This document shows positions 9,285 through 18,680 of a stretch of DNA of 64,000 nt, piece by piece; the stretch's first letter is position 1, and every line of letters starts with the position of its first letter. The notes beneath the pieces were generated by a model. It saw only the letters and a program-made list of their open reading frames with translations, did no database searches and was not told the origin of the DNA. Where the stretch lies: contig CP126122.1 of the NCBI GenBank assembly GCA_030123565.1, positions 3,424,800-3,488,799 on the forward strand, in the 5' to 3' direction. Position numbers and translations under genes: made by a program. This DNA comes from Nitrospira sp. (lineage in GTDB: Bacteria; Nitrospirota; Nitrospiria; Nitrospirales; Nitrospiraceae).

Positions 9285-9443
9285 AATGACTATGGTTGTT
9301 GTGCAGTCTAATCGCCTAACATCTTGCTTGACAAGGGAAGATGGGGAAGCTGATCCGACAGACCGATCTGGTATACTTCCTTTCGACGTGGGGGTCGCCG
9401 GGCCGAAACGTCAGCCCCTCGCACGGCGAGAAAGAGGCTTAAA
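9285..9443. promoter_or_regulatory. Divergent intergenic region between MNIO and CBS-PilZ genes
   Basis: Short divergent spacer that must hold promoters for both directions. A TTGACA stands near 9330 and a TATACT near 9372 on the plus strand, but they are too far apart to be one promoter. No hairpin or riboswitch-like structure was noticed. Confidence 0.3.
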
Positions 9444-10223
9444 ATGATGACAAAGGCCGGCTACATGCTCCGCGACAGACCGTCCAATTCTTCGACCTCC
9501 ATGGTGGCGCACATGATGACTCCCGGCGTCGTGCAAGTTCCCGGGGATGTCTCCGTGAGCGAAGCCGCGTTGCTCCTCGAACGGGAGCGGATCCCCTGCC
9601 TGCTGGTGAAAGACAGTGACACCACCTTCGGCATCATGACCTCCGGCGACATCGTAAAAAAAGTCGTCGCCCAGGGGTTGGAACCGCACGATATAGAGGT
9701 TCGAGCCATTATGTCGAAGCCCGTCCATTCCATCGAATACGATCAGATCCTCGACGAGGCCACCAGCTTGATGGCCTCGACCGGCGCCTCGCTCCTGATC
9801 GTCACGAAACAAAGCCAGCCGGTGGGCATCCTGACGGCGCGAGACCTCGCGCTGGCCCCGCGGCGATGTGAGACCTGCCTCCCCGCAACCGTCCGTGTGA
9901 CGGACTGTGAAGGCGAAGGGGCGAAGCACGTCGCCACGATCCGACAACTCAGCCACGTGGGAGCCTTCATCGAAAGCCGTACCCTGCTCCTCCCCGGTAC
10001 GACCGTCGTTCTCTCGTTCATCCTGCCGGGAGCAGACATGAGTTTTTCCCTGCGCGGCACTATTCTCAACAGCAGTTACGAGCCGGACCTTCCGGAAGAC
10101 GGCGGAGTGGTCGGGACCAATCCAGGCGTCGACATTCAATTCGCGCCGTTACCGTCTTCCGACGAATCCAGGATTCGCGCGTGGGTGCTTCAAAATTTAC
10201 CGCGCACGTCGGACCTCTCCTAA
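9444..10223 (+). CDS. Tandem CBS domain and PilZ domain protein
   Basis: Two CBS motifs fill the first 130 residues (MMTPGVVQVPGDVSVSEA, then IMSKPVHSIEYDQILDEA, each ending with a GI(M/L)T(S/A)-D segment). CBS pairs sense adenine nucleotides. The C-terminal half is PilZ-like (IRQLSHVGAFIES, then a beta barrel), a fold that binds cyclic di-GMP. The PilZ RxxxR motif is not clear, so ligand binding is uncertain. The fusion suggests a cytoplasmic sensor joining energy state and second-messenger signals; this is inference. Confidence 0.8.
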   Translation: MMTKAGYMLRDRPSNSSTSMVAHMMTPGVVQVPGDVSVSEAALLLERERIPCLLVKDSDTTFGIMTSGDIVKKVVAQGLEPHDIEVRAIMSKPVHSIEYDQILDEATSLMASTGASLLIVTKQSQPVGILTARDLALAPRRCETCLPATVRVTDCEGEGAKHVATIRQLSHVGAFIESRTLLLPGTTVVLSFILPGADMSFSLRGTILNSSYEPDLPEDGGVVGTNPGVDIQFAPLPSSDESRIRAWVLQNLPRTSDLS

Positions 10224-10241
10224 GCCTCCTTCGATGAATCT

Positions 10242-10270
10242 TTGCTTCATCAGATCCGGCTTGTTATGAT
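10242..10270 (+). promoter_or_regulatory. Possible sigma-70 promoter for the LOG-family gene
   Basis: TTGCTT (10242-10247) and TATGAT (10265-10270) are 17 bases apart, 54 bases before the LOG gene start. The -35 box overlaps the small hairpin GATGAA-TCTTTGC-TTCATC that follows the CBS-PilZ stop. Confidence 0.35.
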
Positions 10271-10323
10271 TTCTTTCTCCGACGATAGACGTCCGGAGTA
10301 CACCGTTCTATAAGGGATGATCG

Positions 10324-11379
10324 ATGAAAAGCCCGGCGGCCCGCTCAAAACCCGCTCCGACCAAAGACGAAATCCTCGCGCAACTCAACAGCCTGCTCGA
10401 CCGTCCGGACGACGACATCCAGGCGGCGCTCATGAAGGAAATTCTCATCGGCGTCCTCCGGCTGTCGGAGTCGCAGCTGGACGTCCTGGACCTGAAGATC
10501 GTCAATCGTGCGCTAAAAGAATTGCGGCATGCATTCAGAGTGTTTCAGGGCTATCGGCATCGGCTGAAGGTCAGCGTGTTCGGGTCTGCCCGCACTCCCG
10601 CCGACGATCCTAATTACCAACTGGCCTTCCAGTTCGCCAAACGGATGGTTGAAGAAGGCTACATGACGATTACCGGCGGCGCCGACGGCATCATGCGGGC
10701 GTCGCAGGAAGGAGCCGGCCGCGAGCACAGTTTCGGCGTCAATATCATGCTGCCCTTCGAACAGGGCGCCAACTCCGTCATAGCCGACGACCCCAAACTC
10801 GTGACCTTCAAATACTTTTTCACCCGCAAGCTCATGTTCCAAAAAGAATCGCACGCCATCGCCCTGTTCCCGGGCGGATTCGGCACCCATGACGAAGGGT
10901 TTGAGATCTTGACTCTCGTGCAAACAGGGAAGAGCGACCCGAAACCGATCGTCTGCCTGCAAGCCCCCGGGTGCGATTACTGGAATCACTGGAACCAGTT
11001 CATCACCGAACAGTTACTGAAACGGCACCTGATCAATGCCGAGGATCTTTCCCTCTTCGCCATCGTCGATAATGTGGAAGATGCCGTCACCGAGATCCGG
11101 ACGTTTTATCGACGGTACCACTCGCTCCGATTCGTGGGTCGCCAGCTCGCTATCAGACTGAAAACCCCGTTGACCGAGGCGCAAGTCGAGGACGTGCAGC
11201 GGGAATTCAAGGATCTGCTGACGGAAGGAACCTTTGAGCAGCGGCCGTCTCTCCCTGAAGAAATCGATGAGCCGGGACTGAAAGACCTCGCGCGCCTGAC
11301 CTTTTCGTTCAACCGCCGCAGTGCCGGTCGGCTCCGACAACTCATCAATCACCTCAACGGGCTTCCTGCGGCGGCCTGA
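10324..11379 (+). CDS. LOG family protein (Rossmann nucleotide-binding)
   Basis: Members of the LOG/TIGR00730 group include cytokinin riboside 5'-monophosphate phosphoribohydrolases and other nucleotide 5'-monophosphate nucleosidases. The family motif PGGFGTHDE (consensus PGGxGTxxE) is present, after VSVFGSART and TITGGADGIM. About 75 extra residues precede the core and about 100 follow it, longer than the typical 180-200 aa protein, so this is a larger subfamily. A base-paired hairpin lies after its stop. Confidence 0.8.
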   Translation: MKSPAARSKPAPTKDEILAQLNSLLDRPDDDIQAALMKEILIGVLRLSESQLDVLDLKIVNRALKELRHAFRVFQGYRHRLKVSVFGSARTPADDPNYQLAFQFAKRMVEEGYMTITGGADGIMRASQEGAGREHSFGVNIMLPFEQGANSVIADDPKLVTFKYFFTRKLMFQKESHAIALFPGGFGTHDEGFEILTLVQTGKSDPKPIVCLQAPGCDYWNHWNQFITEQLLKRHLINAEDLSLFAIVDNVEDAVTEIRTFYRRYHSLRFVGRQLAIRLKTPLTEAQVEDVQREFKDLLTEGTFEQRPSLPEEIDEPGLKDLARLTFSFNRRSAGRLRQLINHLNGLPAAA

Positions 11380-11391
11380 TCCGAATCCGAC

Positions 11392-11415
11392 GATGCCGGC
11401 GAACGTACCGGCATC
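11392..11415 (+). terminator. Stem-loop after LOG gene
   Basis: GATGCCGG (11392-11399) pairs perfectly with CCGGCATC (11408-11415) around an 8-base loop. No T-run follows directly, so it may act as a weak terminator or an RNA-stabilising hairpin. Confidence 0.45.
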
Positions 11416-11478
11416 ACCCCGCCCCTTTGATCGTCCCCCTTTAGTCTCCGTGAGCGGACATGGTAAGGTGGAACGCCT

Positions 11479-12333
11479 ATGAGCGCCGCCGCCTTACGAA
11501 ACCTCTCCCCTGTTCCTCCCACGTTGATCCTGTATCATGCGGAATGTGCGGACGGCTTCGGCGCCGCCTGGGCCATCTGGAAACGCTTCCCGGACGCCCA
11601 CTATCGTGCCGTGAAACATGGCGAAGCGCCGCCGCCCGACCTGGCAGGCCAGCATATCGTCATCGTGGACTTCAGTTACGCCCGGCCGATCCTCGAAACC
11701 ATCGCCAAGGAAGCGGCCAGCCTGGTCGTCCTGGATCACCACATCACCGCCGAACAGACATTGGCCGACCTGCCCTACGCATACTTTGACCAGAAGAAAT
11801 CCGGCGCCGTATTGGGGTGGGAATGGGCCCATGACGAACCGGTCCCCTGGCTGTTGCGTTATGTTCAGGACAAGGATCTCTGGCACTGGGCACTGCCGAA
11901 CAGCCGGGAAATCAGCGCCGCGCTGGCATCGTACCCCTTCGACTTTCAACTCTGGAACCGCTTCGAGCAGCAGGAATTAGAGCGGGAAGGCCGGGCCATT
12001 CTCCGCTACGAGAACGAACTCGTCACCAAGCTTGCCTCGCATGCCACGATGGTGCAGTTCGAAGGCGCCACCGTGCCGGCCGTTCATAGTGCGGTCCTCA
12101 CCAGTCAGATCGGCGAGCGCTTGTCGGCCGACCACCCCTTCTGTCTCATCTGGCACGATCGCAACGGGAGACGATACTACAGCATGCGCTCGCGCGAGGA
12201 TGGAACCGACGTGGGCGCGATCGCCGCCTCGTTCGGCGGCGGAGGCCATACCCACGCGGCCGGGTTCTCGATACCGTTGCAAGCCGACGGCTCGCTCCCT
12301 TCGAATCCCCGTCTTCCTCGACCGGCGCCGTGA
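11479..12333 (+). CDS. DHH family phosphoesterase
   Basis: Predicted metal-dependent phosphoesterase. The DHH domain shows YHAECADGFGAAWA, VIVDFSY and VVLDHHITAEQTL; the C-terminal DHHA1 domain shows VGAIAASFGGGGHTHAAGF. The architecture resembles nanoRNase/c-di-NMP phosphodiesterase-type DHH proteins (NrnA/NrnB), but the substrate is not certain. 284 aa. The stop is followed after 24 bases by the rhomboid gene, so the two are likely co-transcribed. Confidence 0.8.
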   Translation: MSAAALRNLSPVPPTLILYHAECADGFGAAWAIWKRFPDAHYRAVKHGEAPPPDLAGQHIVIVDFSYARPILETIAKEAASLVVLDHHITAEQTLADLPYAYFDQKKSGAVLGWEWAHDEPVPWLLRYVQDKDLWHWALPNSREISAALASYPFDFQLWNRFEQQELEREGRAILRYENELVTKLASHATMVQFEGATVPAVHSAVLTSQIGERLSADHPFCLIWHDRNGRRYYSMRSREDGTDVGAIAASFGGGGHTHAAGFSIPLQADGSLPSNPRLPRPAP

Positions 12334-12357
12334 CGGTTCTCGACCAGAGGTGCGGTG

Positions 12358-13062
12358 ATGCTCCCACTCAACGACGATAACCCGACGGAAAGCACGCCGG
12401 TCGTCACCATCACGTTCATCGCCGCCTGTTGCCTCGTATTCATGTACCAAAGCACGCTCCCTCCAGGGCCGGGAGAAGCCTTTGTCTATCAGTACGGAGC
12501 CATCCCGGCCGTCGTATTCGGCCGCGCAGGGCTCCCGCCTGAGGTCATGGCGATCCCAGCCGTTTCGACCGTGCTGACGAGCATGTTCCTGCACGGCAGT
12601 TGGATGCACCTCATCGGCAACATGCTGTATCTCTGGATCTTCGGCAACAACATCGAAGACGTCATGGGCCATGCGAAGTTCATCGTATTTTATGTCCTGT
12701 GCGGTGTCCTGGCTGCACTCAGCCACGCCTGGACCGATCCCACGTCCACCGTTCCGATGGTCGGCGCCAGCGGCGCGATCTCCGGGGTGTTGGGAGCCTA
12801 TCTGCTCTTATTCCCCCACGCCCGCGTGCTGCTGCTCGCTCCGATGGTGGGAATGGTCACGGTACCGGCCGGCATCGTGTTGGGATTCTGGTTCGTGATG
12901 CAACTCTTGAGCGGAGGAGCGAGTCTCGGGTCGCAAGGGGGAGGGGTGGCCTTCTTCGCTCACATCGGCGGGTTCATCGCAGGAATGGGGCTGATCGGTT
13001 TCTTCAAACGACCGGAGGTGCGGTTCTTTACACCGGCCCGCACCAGGTCATGGCGATACTAA
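12358..13062 (+). CDS. Rhomboid family intramembrane serine protease
   Basis: Membrane protease of the rhomboid fold. The catalytic serine motif GASGAISG is visible at about residues 136-143 and the catalytic histidine in AHIGGFIAG near 205; HGSWMHLIGNMLYLWIFG is the conserved loop and helix before it. About six hydrophobic segments. I take ATG 12358 rather than GTG 12355; AGAGG is eight bases before. Substrate unknown. Confidence 0.88.
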   Translation: MLPLNDDNPTESTPVVTITFIAACCLVFMYQSTLPPGPGEAFVYQYGAIPAVVFGRAGLPPEVMAIPAVSTVLTSMFLHGSWMHLIGNMLYLWIFGNNIEDVMGHAKFIVFYVLCGVLAALSHAWTDPTSTVPMVGASGAISGVLGAYLLLFPHARVLLLAPMVGMVTVPAGIVLGFWFVMQLLSGGASLGSQGGGVAFFAHIGGFIAGMGLIGFFKRPEVRFFTPARTRSWRY

Positions 13063-13077
13063 CCCCCTCCCGACCGT

Positions 13078-14964
13078 TCATACGTCCAATAATTCGCGGA
13101 CCTTCCCGGCCAATTCCTGCTGCCGATAGGGGCGCTGCAGAAAATACTTCTTATTGACCCGATGACTCGTGATCGTCTCGTCCGAGAATCCCGACACAAA
13201 CAGCGCCTTCATCTTGGGATGCCGGAGAACCAGACGTTTGGCCAACTCCCGTCCGCTGATCTCCGCCATCGACAGATGGCTCACCGTGAGGTGAATGGGC
13301 CCGGCGTGCTGCTGGGCCACCAGTAACGCCTCCACTGCAGACCCCGCTTCCAACACTTGGTAGCGATGGCGGTGGAGCGTCGAGAGGGCGAGTTTCCTGG
13401 CAATTTCATCCTCCTCGACGAAGAGCACCGTCTCCGACCCCTTCGACAGGGCCTCGTGGACGACGGTCGTGTCCCGCACCGCACCAGTTTGCTCGACCAG
13501 CGGGAAATAGACCCGCACCGTCGTCCCCTGGCCGGGCTGACTTTGCACCTCGACCGTGCCGCCATATTGCCGGACGATCCCATACACGAGTGTCAAGCCG
13601 AGGCCGGCATTGGCCTCCTTCGTCGAGAAAAACGGTTCGAACATCTGTGACTGGACGTCCAGATTCATCCCGCGGCCGCGATCACTCACGGCAATCATCG
13701 CCATGCGTTTACGGGGGGGTTTTTCCAATTGTTCGACGGGAAGGCCCTCACCGGTGACCACTTGCACCGCGATATCCACACGGCCGCCTTCCGGCATCGC
13801 GTCCCGCGCATTGGCGACCAGATGCAGGAGCACCTGCTCCAGCCGATCATGGCCGATCTCCACCAGCGCCGCGGTCGAGTCGCTCGTCACCTGCAGGTCG
13901 ATCCGGCCGGAAAGCAGCCCCCGAAGCATCTCTCGCATCGTTTCGATCGCCGGCCCGAGCGACAGCGTATCCCGCACCGTGGTTTCATGGACGCCCAGCG
14001 CCAAGAGTTGCGCCGTCAAGGCGGCAGCCCGTTCCCCGCTCCTGAAAATCTCCTCCACCGGACCTTGCAACGGATCATCCGGTTTCAATTTGGACGTAAT
14101 GGCACCGGTCTGTTTTCCGATGACCGCCAACACCTGATTGAATTCATATGCCAGTCGGGACGCCAACCGCCCAACCGCCTCGAACTTCTGGGCTTCGCGC
14201 AGCTGCCGTTCCAGCCCCGTCCGCTCCGCCTTCCCCTGGCGGATTTCCTGATTCGCACGGGAGAGTCCCTGCTTCAGCCCCTGCACACGCGTTTCTAATT
14301 GTGTCCGTCGTTCCTCCAACGCCTGTTCGGCCTGCTTCAACCCCTGGACATTTTCCTGCAAGGTGCGATTGCGCCGGCGCTCGGCGGCCACGGTTTCGAG
14401 CGTCAATCCATAAAACACCGCCATGATCAGCAACACGGGAATACCCAGCATATGTCCGACAGCGAACGCACCGGACTGCATCGCATGTTCGTACACCAAT
14501 ACGCCGTACCCGGCGCAGATCACCAGCGAGAGACCGAGCAGCTGTTTCAGCGAAGGAGCCGAAGAGGCGATCAGCACGAGGAGAAAATAGGTGAGATACA
14601 ATTCGGAGCTGGCGTTCCCGGAGAGATAAATCGTCCCCGTGACCAGCACCGTGTTGAGACTGATGAGGACGCCGGGAAACCAAACGCTCTCAAGCACCTT
14701 CCGCGGCAGCACCATGATCCCAAGGCCGACCAAGATCAGGCCGACCGCCACCATCTGGCTCACCGCATGCCCGAATATCGTTTCGTTCCCGACCAACAGT
14801 TCGTAGGAGAGAATCCCTGCCACAAGACCCTGCAGAAAAATCGTGCGGGATCGTGAATGGTCGAGGAACCGGCCCACCCCGTGCATGGCCGGATGCCGGC
14901 CGGTTTGATCGAGATCGGGGGAAGTAGAAGAAAGAGACGCGCTCACCACCCTGCCCGCCTTCAC
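13078..14964 (-). CDS. Degenerate hybrid histidine kinase with receiver domain
   Basis: Membrane sensor: about five to six hydrophobic helices (residues 40-190), a long coiled coil (195-260), an H-box region, a HATPase domain and a C-terminal receiver. The H-box reads GRLASRLAYEFNQVL, so the phospho-accepting His is Tyr273. In the receiver the phospho-accepting Asp is replaced by His563 (LTVSHLSM), and the conserved Lys is Arg611 (FLQRPY). ATP-binding boxes remain (NARDAM, DRGRGM, FEPFFSTK, GLGLTLVYG). It cannot phosphorelay in the normal way, so it may be an ATP-binding scaffold or allosteric partner. GTG start is uncertain. Confidence 0.8.
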   Translation of the reverse strand: MKAGRVVSASLSSTSPDLDQTGRHPAMHGVGRFLDHSRSRTIFLQGLVAGILSYELLVGNETIFGHAVSQMVAVGLILVGLGIMVLPRKVLESVWFPGVLISLNTVLVTGTIYLSGNASSELYLTYFLLVLIASSAPSLKQLLGLSLVICAGYGVLVYEHAMQSGAFAVGHMLGIPVLLIMAVFYGLTLETVAAERRRNRTLQENVQGLKQAEQALEERRTQLETRVQGLKQGLSRANQEIRQGKAERTGLERQLREAQKFEAVGRLASRLAYEFNQVLAVIGKQTGAITSKLKPDDPLQGPVEEIFRSGERAAALTAQLLALGVHETTVRDTLSLGPAIETMREMLRGLLSGRIDLQVTSDSTAALVEIGHDRLEQVLLHLVANARDAMPEGGRVDIAVQVVTGEGLPVEQLEKPPRKRMAMIAVSDRGRGMNLDVQSQMFEPFFSTKEANAGLGLTLVYGIVRQYGGTVEVQSQPGQGTTVRVYFPLVEQTGAVRDTTVVHEALSKGSETVLFVEEDEIARKLALSTLHRHRYQVLEAGSAVEALLVAQQHAGPIHLTVSHLSMAEISGRELAKRLVLRHPKMKALFVSGFSDETITSHRVNKKYFLQRPYRQQELAGKVRELLDV

Positions 14965-15258
14965 GAGAGAAGTGTAAAACCGGCTTGGATGTCAGCAAGT
15001 CTTGTACCCTGCCCCGCAATGCGGCAAGTCACAGCATTTCCAAGTGTGTGACGAGAAGGGCTGGACATGAAGGGCCGGAACCCCTTCCTTCCAGTCACAA
15101 AAACGAACGGACTCTCCTCACGGCAGGCTTACGTCAACCGACACAAATGAGCAGCATTTCGGCATGGGGCCAGGACCGGACATGCAATTGTGCATACCGG
15201 GCATGACCCTAGGGGACCGGAAATCGAGGCAACATGCTGACCCGATTCAAACCGACCC
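14965..15258. other. Intergenic region between kinase and purK
   Basis: About 290 bases with no supported gene. An imperfect hairpin at 15061-15094 (CTGGA...GAAGGG pairing with CCCTTC...TCCAG) could end purK transcription on the minus strand or be a processing site. Confidence 0.35.
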
Positions 15259-16425
15259 TCAAGGACGAGGCAGGGCGAGACGCGACCGGAAGGCCGACGC
15301 CCTTGCGAGAGCTTCCGCACCGGTTGAGGCAAGGAACGTGACGTGTCCCATTTTCCGTCTCGGTCGAATCTCGCGTTTGCCGTAGAGGTGGACCGAAGCA
15401 CCGGGCTCACGCAGCAACTCCTGCACTGCCGGCGACACCGTGGCGAGCAAGACTTCCTCGCCGATGAGGTTGAGCATGACCGCGGGAGAAAGCAGGCGAA
15501 CTTCTCCGAGCGGCAAGTCGCAGAGGGCGCGCACCTGCTGTTCGAATTGCGACACCGTACAGGCATCCAAGGAATAATGACCGGAATTATGCGGCCTGGG
15601 TGCGACCTCGTTGATCAACAACCGGCCGTCACCCATCAGAAACAGTTCCACGCAGAACACGCCCACGCCGTCCAGGGCCTGCACCGCACGTCGCGCCATC
15701 GTCGCAGCCTGTTCCGCAACCGGCGTCGGCACGTCGGCCGGTACGATCGTCTGGCGAAGCATGCCGCCTTCATGCACATTCTCGACAAGCGGATAGGTCC
15801 GCATCGTCCCGTCACTGCTGCGTACGACCAGGATCGAGACCTCACGTTCGAAGGAAAGACATTCCTCCAGGATCCAGCGTGAACCGAGCCTCATGGTCCG
15901 AGCAAGGTCCTGCTGCACGCCCGTACGGTCCTCCGCACGGTCGATTTTCCACTGCCCCTTGCCGTCATAGCCGGCTGTCGCCTGCTTGCAGATCAACGGA
16001 TATCCGAGCAGGGTTTGCCGGCCCAGTTCTTCCGGCGACGAAATCCCGTGAAACGCCGGCACGGCCAAACCATGGGCCTGCAAAAAGGTCTTTTGTTCGA
16101 TCCGATCTTGAATCACCCGGAGCACCAGACTCGATGGCCTGACCGGCACCTCGCGTTCCAACTGCGCACACAGGTCACTGGGGACATTTTCCCATTCGTA
16201 GGTCACGACACGGACAAGCCGGGAAAAGTCTTTGCGGGCCGCAACGTCGGAAAAGGGTCTGCTCAGCGAATAGTCGGCAAGACGGTGGGCGGGCGCTTCT
16301 GCGGCGGGGTCCCACACCGCCACCCCGTACCCCATGCGGCGGGCGGCCGTCGCGAACATCGCACCGAGTTGCCCTGCGCCCAACACACCCAGAGTCGCGC
16401 CGGGATCGATGGCTGTCATGCTCAC
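15259..16425 (-). CDS. purK: 5-(carboxyamino)imidazole ribonucleotide synthase
   Basis: ATP-grasp enzyme of purine synthesis that carboxylates AIR to N5-CAIR. The N-terminus [22 protein letters not shown] is the PurK Rossmann start; [21 protein letters not shown] (glycine loop), [17 protein letters not shown] and [18 protein letters not shown] are family motifs in order. 388 aa. Its ATG overlaps the purE stop (ATGA), so the two are translationally coupled. Confidence 0.95.
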   Translation of the reverse strand: MSMTAIDPGATLGVLGAGQLGAMFATAARRMGYGVAVWDPAAEAPAHRLADYSLSRPFSDVAARKDFSRLVRVVTYEWENVPSDLCAQLEREVPVRPSSLVLRVIQDRIEQKTFLQAHGLAVPAFHGISSPEELGRQTLLGYPLICKQATAGYDGKGQWKIDRAEDRTGVQQDLARTMRLGSRWILEECLSFEREVSILVVRSSDGTMRTYPLVENVHEGGMLRQTIVPADVPTPVAEQAATMARRAVQALDGVGVFCVELFLMGDGRLLINEVAPRPHNSGHYSLDACTVSQFEQQVRALCDLPLGEVRLLSPAVMLNLIGEEVLLATVSPAVQELLREPGASVHLYGKREIRPRRKMGHVTFLASTGAEALARASAFRSRLALPRP

Positions 16426-16976
16426 GATCGCCGGCTCGTCCGCTGGCTACGAGGCATGTGAAAGGGAGGAGACAAACGGGTGTCGTCCTGTGAATCGAGC
16501 ACCGACTGCGTTTGGGAGGCACGGAACCGCTCGATCCGTTGCCTGATTCTGACGGAACGCAAGGCAAGGATCTGTGCGGCCAGGAGGGCGGCATTTTCGG
16601 CACCGCCGATGGCGACGGTGGCGACCGGAATACCCCTGGGCATTTGCACGATCGATAACAGTGAGTCCAGTCCCCGCAGATGTTCAGTGGGAATCGGAAC
16701 CCCGATCACCGGCAGGGAGGTCTTTGCCGCCAACATCCCGGGAAGGTGGGCCGCCCCTCCGGCTCCTGCGATAATGACCTGAATGCCCCGCTCCGCCGCC
16801 TGTTCCGCATAGGCGAACAGGCGATCCGGTGTCCGGTGGGCCGAGACCACCAGGAGCTCGTTGGAAATCCCGAGCTCGTTCAGCATGGCCACCGCCTTTT
16901 CGAGGATGGGAAAATCCGACTTGCTTCCGCCGAGCACCCCGACAGAGACCCGAACCACTGCGTTGCTGGTTGACAT
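16422..16976 (-). CDS. purE: N5-carboxyaminoimidazole ribonucleotide mutase
   Basis: Converts N5-CAIR to CAIR in purine synthesis. Class I PurE motifs: [46 protein letters not shown] and [19 protein letters not shown] start at ATG 16976 (184 aa). The C-terminus carries about 20 extra residues with many Ser/Arg compared with the usual 160-170 aa. First gene of purEK, divergent from the secretion operon. Confidence 0.95.
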   Translation of the reverse strand: MSTSNAVVRVSVGVLGGSKSDFPILEKAVAMLNELGISNELLVVSAHRTPDRLFAYAEQAAERGIQVIIAGAGGAAHLPGMLAAKTSLPVIGVPIPTEHLRGLDSLLSIVQMPRGIPVATVAIGGAENAALLAAQILALRSVRIRQRIERFRASQTQSVLDSQDDTRLSPPFHMPRSQRTSRRS

Positions 16977-17152
16977 GAGCACCGCCGCCTTTGGATGAAG
17001 GAGAGGAAAACGGAGCAAACCTTAGCCGTTCTCCGGTCGAAGGGTCAAGCGGTTCACCGGCGGAACCCGCCATTGAATTGACCAACTCCTTCACAATCCA
17101 CTATGATGTGAATCGCCCTAATCTGCAATCGGTTGGGCCTTGGAGGAGTCAC

Positions 17153-18589
17153 GTGCAGCGCATTCGTGAAGGACTCAAGACAAGGCTTCGCTCCCTCGTC
17201 ACCCAGCGCACCGGACTGGACGAAATGGCCGTCGATGATCTCGCGATATCGACGAAGTTACAGTCCTGGGAAGCGGTCCAGATTCCCGAGCGACTTCGGT
17301 TCTCCTCCCGCCTGGCCCTGCTCCTGGTCGGGCTCTTCGTTCTGATCGTCGCATTCGTCCCTTGGACCCAAACCATTACGGTGACCGGCCAGCTCTCCGC
17401 GTACACGCCGTTCGAACGGCCGCAAGACGTGGAGGCGCAGATCACCGGCCGCATCAAGAAGTGGCACATTTTCGAAGGTGTGCGGGTCAAGGCAGGCGAC
17501 GTCATTCTCGAACTCGACGACTACGACCCCAACTTCATGGCTCCGGATCTCTTGAGTCTGCTGGAACAACGCAAGAGAGCGTTGGAGGATACCAGAAAGG
17601 CCGCACTGAGCCGCGCCGAGCAATTGGATAAGCGGATCAAGGAAATGCAGAACCTCGTGAAGGCGGCGGTGCCGTCGGCCGGCGCACGGGTGCTGGAGGC
17701 GGAGAGCAAGGTGCGGGAGGCGCGCCAGAAGGTCGAATCATCCAAAATTGCCGTGGCCACCGCCGAACTCAACGTGGATCGTCACAAACAGTTGGCCGAA
17801 CAGGGACTCGTCTCCCAACGCGAACTCGAACTCACCATTCAAGCGGCCATCGCCAGCAAGGCCGATTTGCAGGGGGCCCAGGCCAACCTCGCCGCGGCTG
17901 AACAGAGCATGAAGGCCTTGAGCTTCGGACGGGAACAGGTGAGCGCTGAAGTGCTCCAACGGCTGCTCGATGCGGAGGCGGCGCGGGATGCCTCGATCGG
18001 AGAAGCCGCGCGGGCCGCCGATCAAGTGGCGGATGTGTCCTTGCGCCTCTCGAACGCCAATCAACGGCGGGTCGCCAGCCGCATTTTTTCACCGATCGAC
18101 GGGACCGTGGTGAAGATGGCGCAGGCCGGCGCCGGGGAAACGGTGCGGCCGGGAGAGAAATTGGTCCGAATTTCTCCGACCAGCTCGGACAAGGCCATTG
18201 AGATGGTCGCCGACGGGATCGATGCGCCCCTGCTCAACGTCGGACGGAAGGTCAAGATTCTTTTCTATGGCATCCCCGCCATTCCTTTGCCGGCCTGGCC
18301 TGAGCTGATGGCCGGAACCTACAACGGCGTCATCAAAGTCATCGACCAGGTGGACGACGGAAAGGGCAATTTCCGCTTTTGGGTCGTCCCGGACCAGGAC
18401 GAGCGGCCCTGGCCGCCGCAAGAACATGTCCGCCAAGGCACCAAAGCCATGGGGTGGGTCATCCTCAACCGCGTCCCGCTCTGGTATGAGTTGTGGCGCC
18501 GGTTCAACCTGTTTCCGCCTGACTATCAGGAGCGGCCCCCGAGTTTGATCGATACGCTCTTGCCGAAAGCCGGGCGAGGGGCTAAGTAA
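17153..18589 (+). CDS. HlyD/MFP-type periplasmic adaptor subunit
   Basis: Membrane-fusion protein of a type I-like export system. One membrane segment (LALLLVGLFVLIVAFVPW, about 57-74), a biotinyl-lipoyl-like hairpin domain, a long coiled coil with heptads (about 125-330) and a second lipoyl half (RIFSPIDGTVVKM). The GTG at 17153 is chosen because GGAGGAG (17142-17148) precedes it; the frame is open farther upstream into the purE promoter. First of four co-directional genes with a TolC-type protein and two ABC-like proteins. Confidence 0.85.
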   Translation: MQRIREGLKTRLRSLVTQRTGLDEMAVDDLAISTKLQSWEAVQIPERLRFSSRLALLLVGLFVLIVAFVPWTQTITVTGQLSAYTPFERPQDVEAQITGRIKKWHIFEGVRVKAGDVILELDDYDPNFMAPDLLSLLEQRKRALEDTRKAALSRAEQLDKRIKEMQNLVKAAVPSAGARVLEAESKVREARQKVESSKIAVATAELNVDRHKQLAEQGLVSQRELELTIQAAIASKADLQGAQANLAAAEQSMKALSFGREQVSAEVLQRLLDAEAARDASIGEAARAADQVADVSLRLSNANQRRVASRIFSPIDGTVVKMAQAGAGETVRPGEKLVRISPTSSDKAIEMVADGIDAPLLNVGRKVKILFYGIPAIPLPAWPELMAGTYNGVIKVIDQVDDGKGNFRFWVVPDQDERPWPPQEHVRQGTKAMGWVILNRVPLWYELWRRFNLFPPDYQERPPSLIDTLLPKAGRGAK

Positions 18590-18680
18590 CACCTCCCCGT
18601 TGATCATCGGCATCCATACCGACGCGCCCATAACCTCGATCCCTGCGTTCTCGTTTGGACGCAGAAAGGAGTGTGCCCCG

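Noticed and set aside
9411..10139. Minus-strand frame opposite the CBS-PilZ gene
   Set aside because: Its product resembles no domain; the plus strand shows clear CBS and PilZ motifs.
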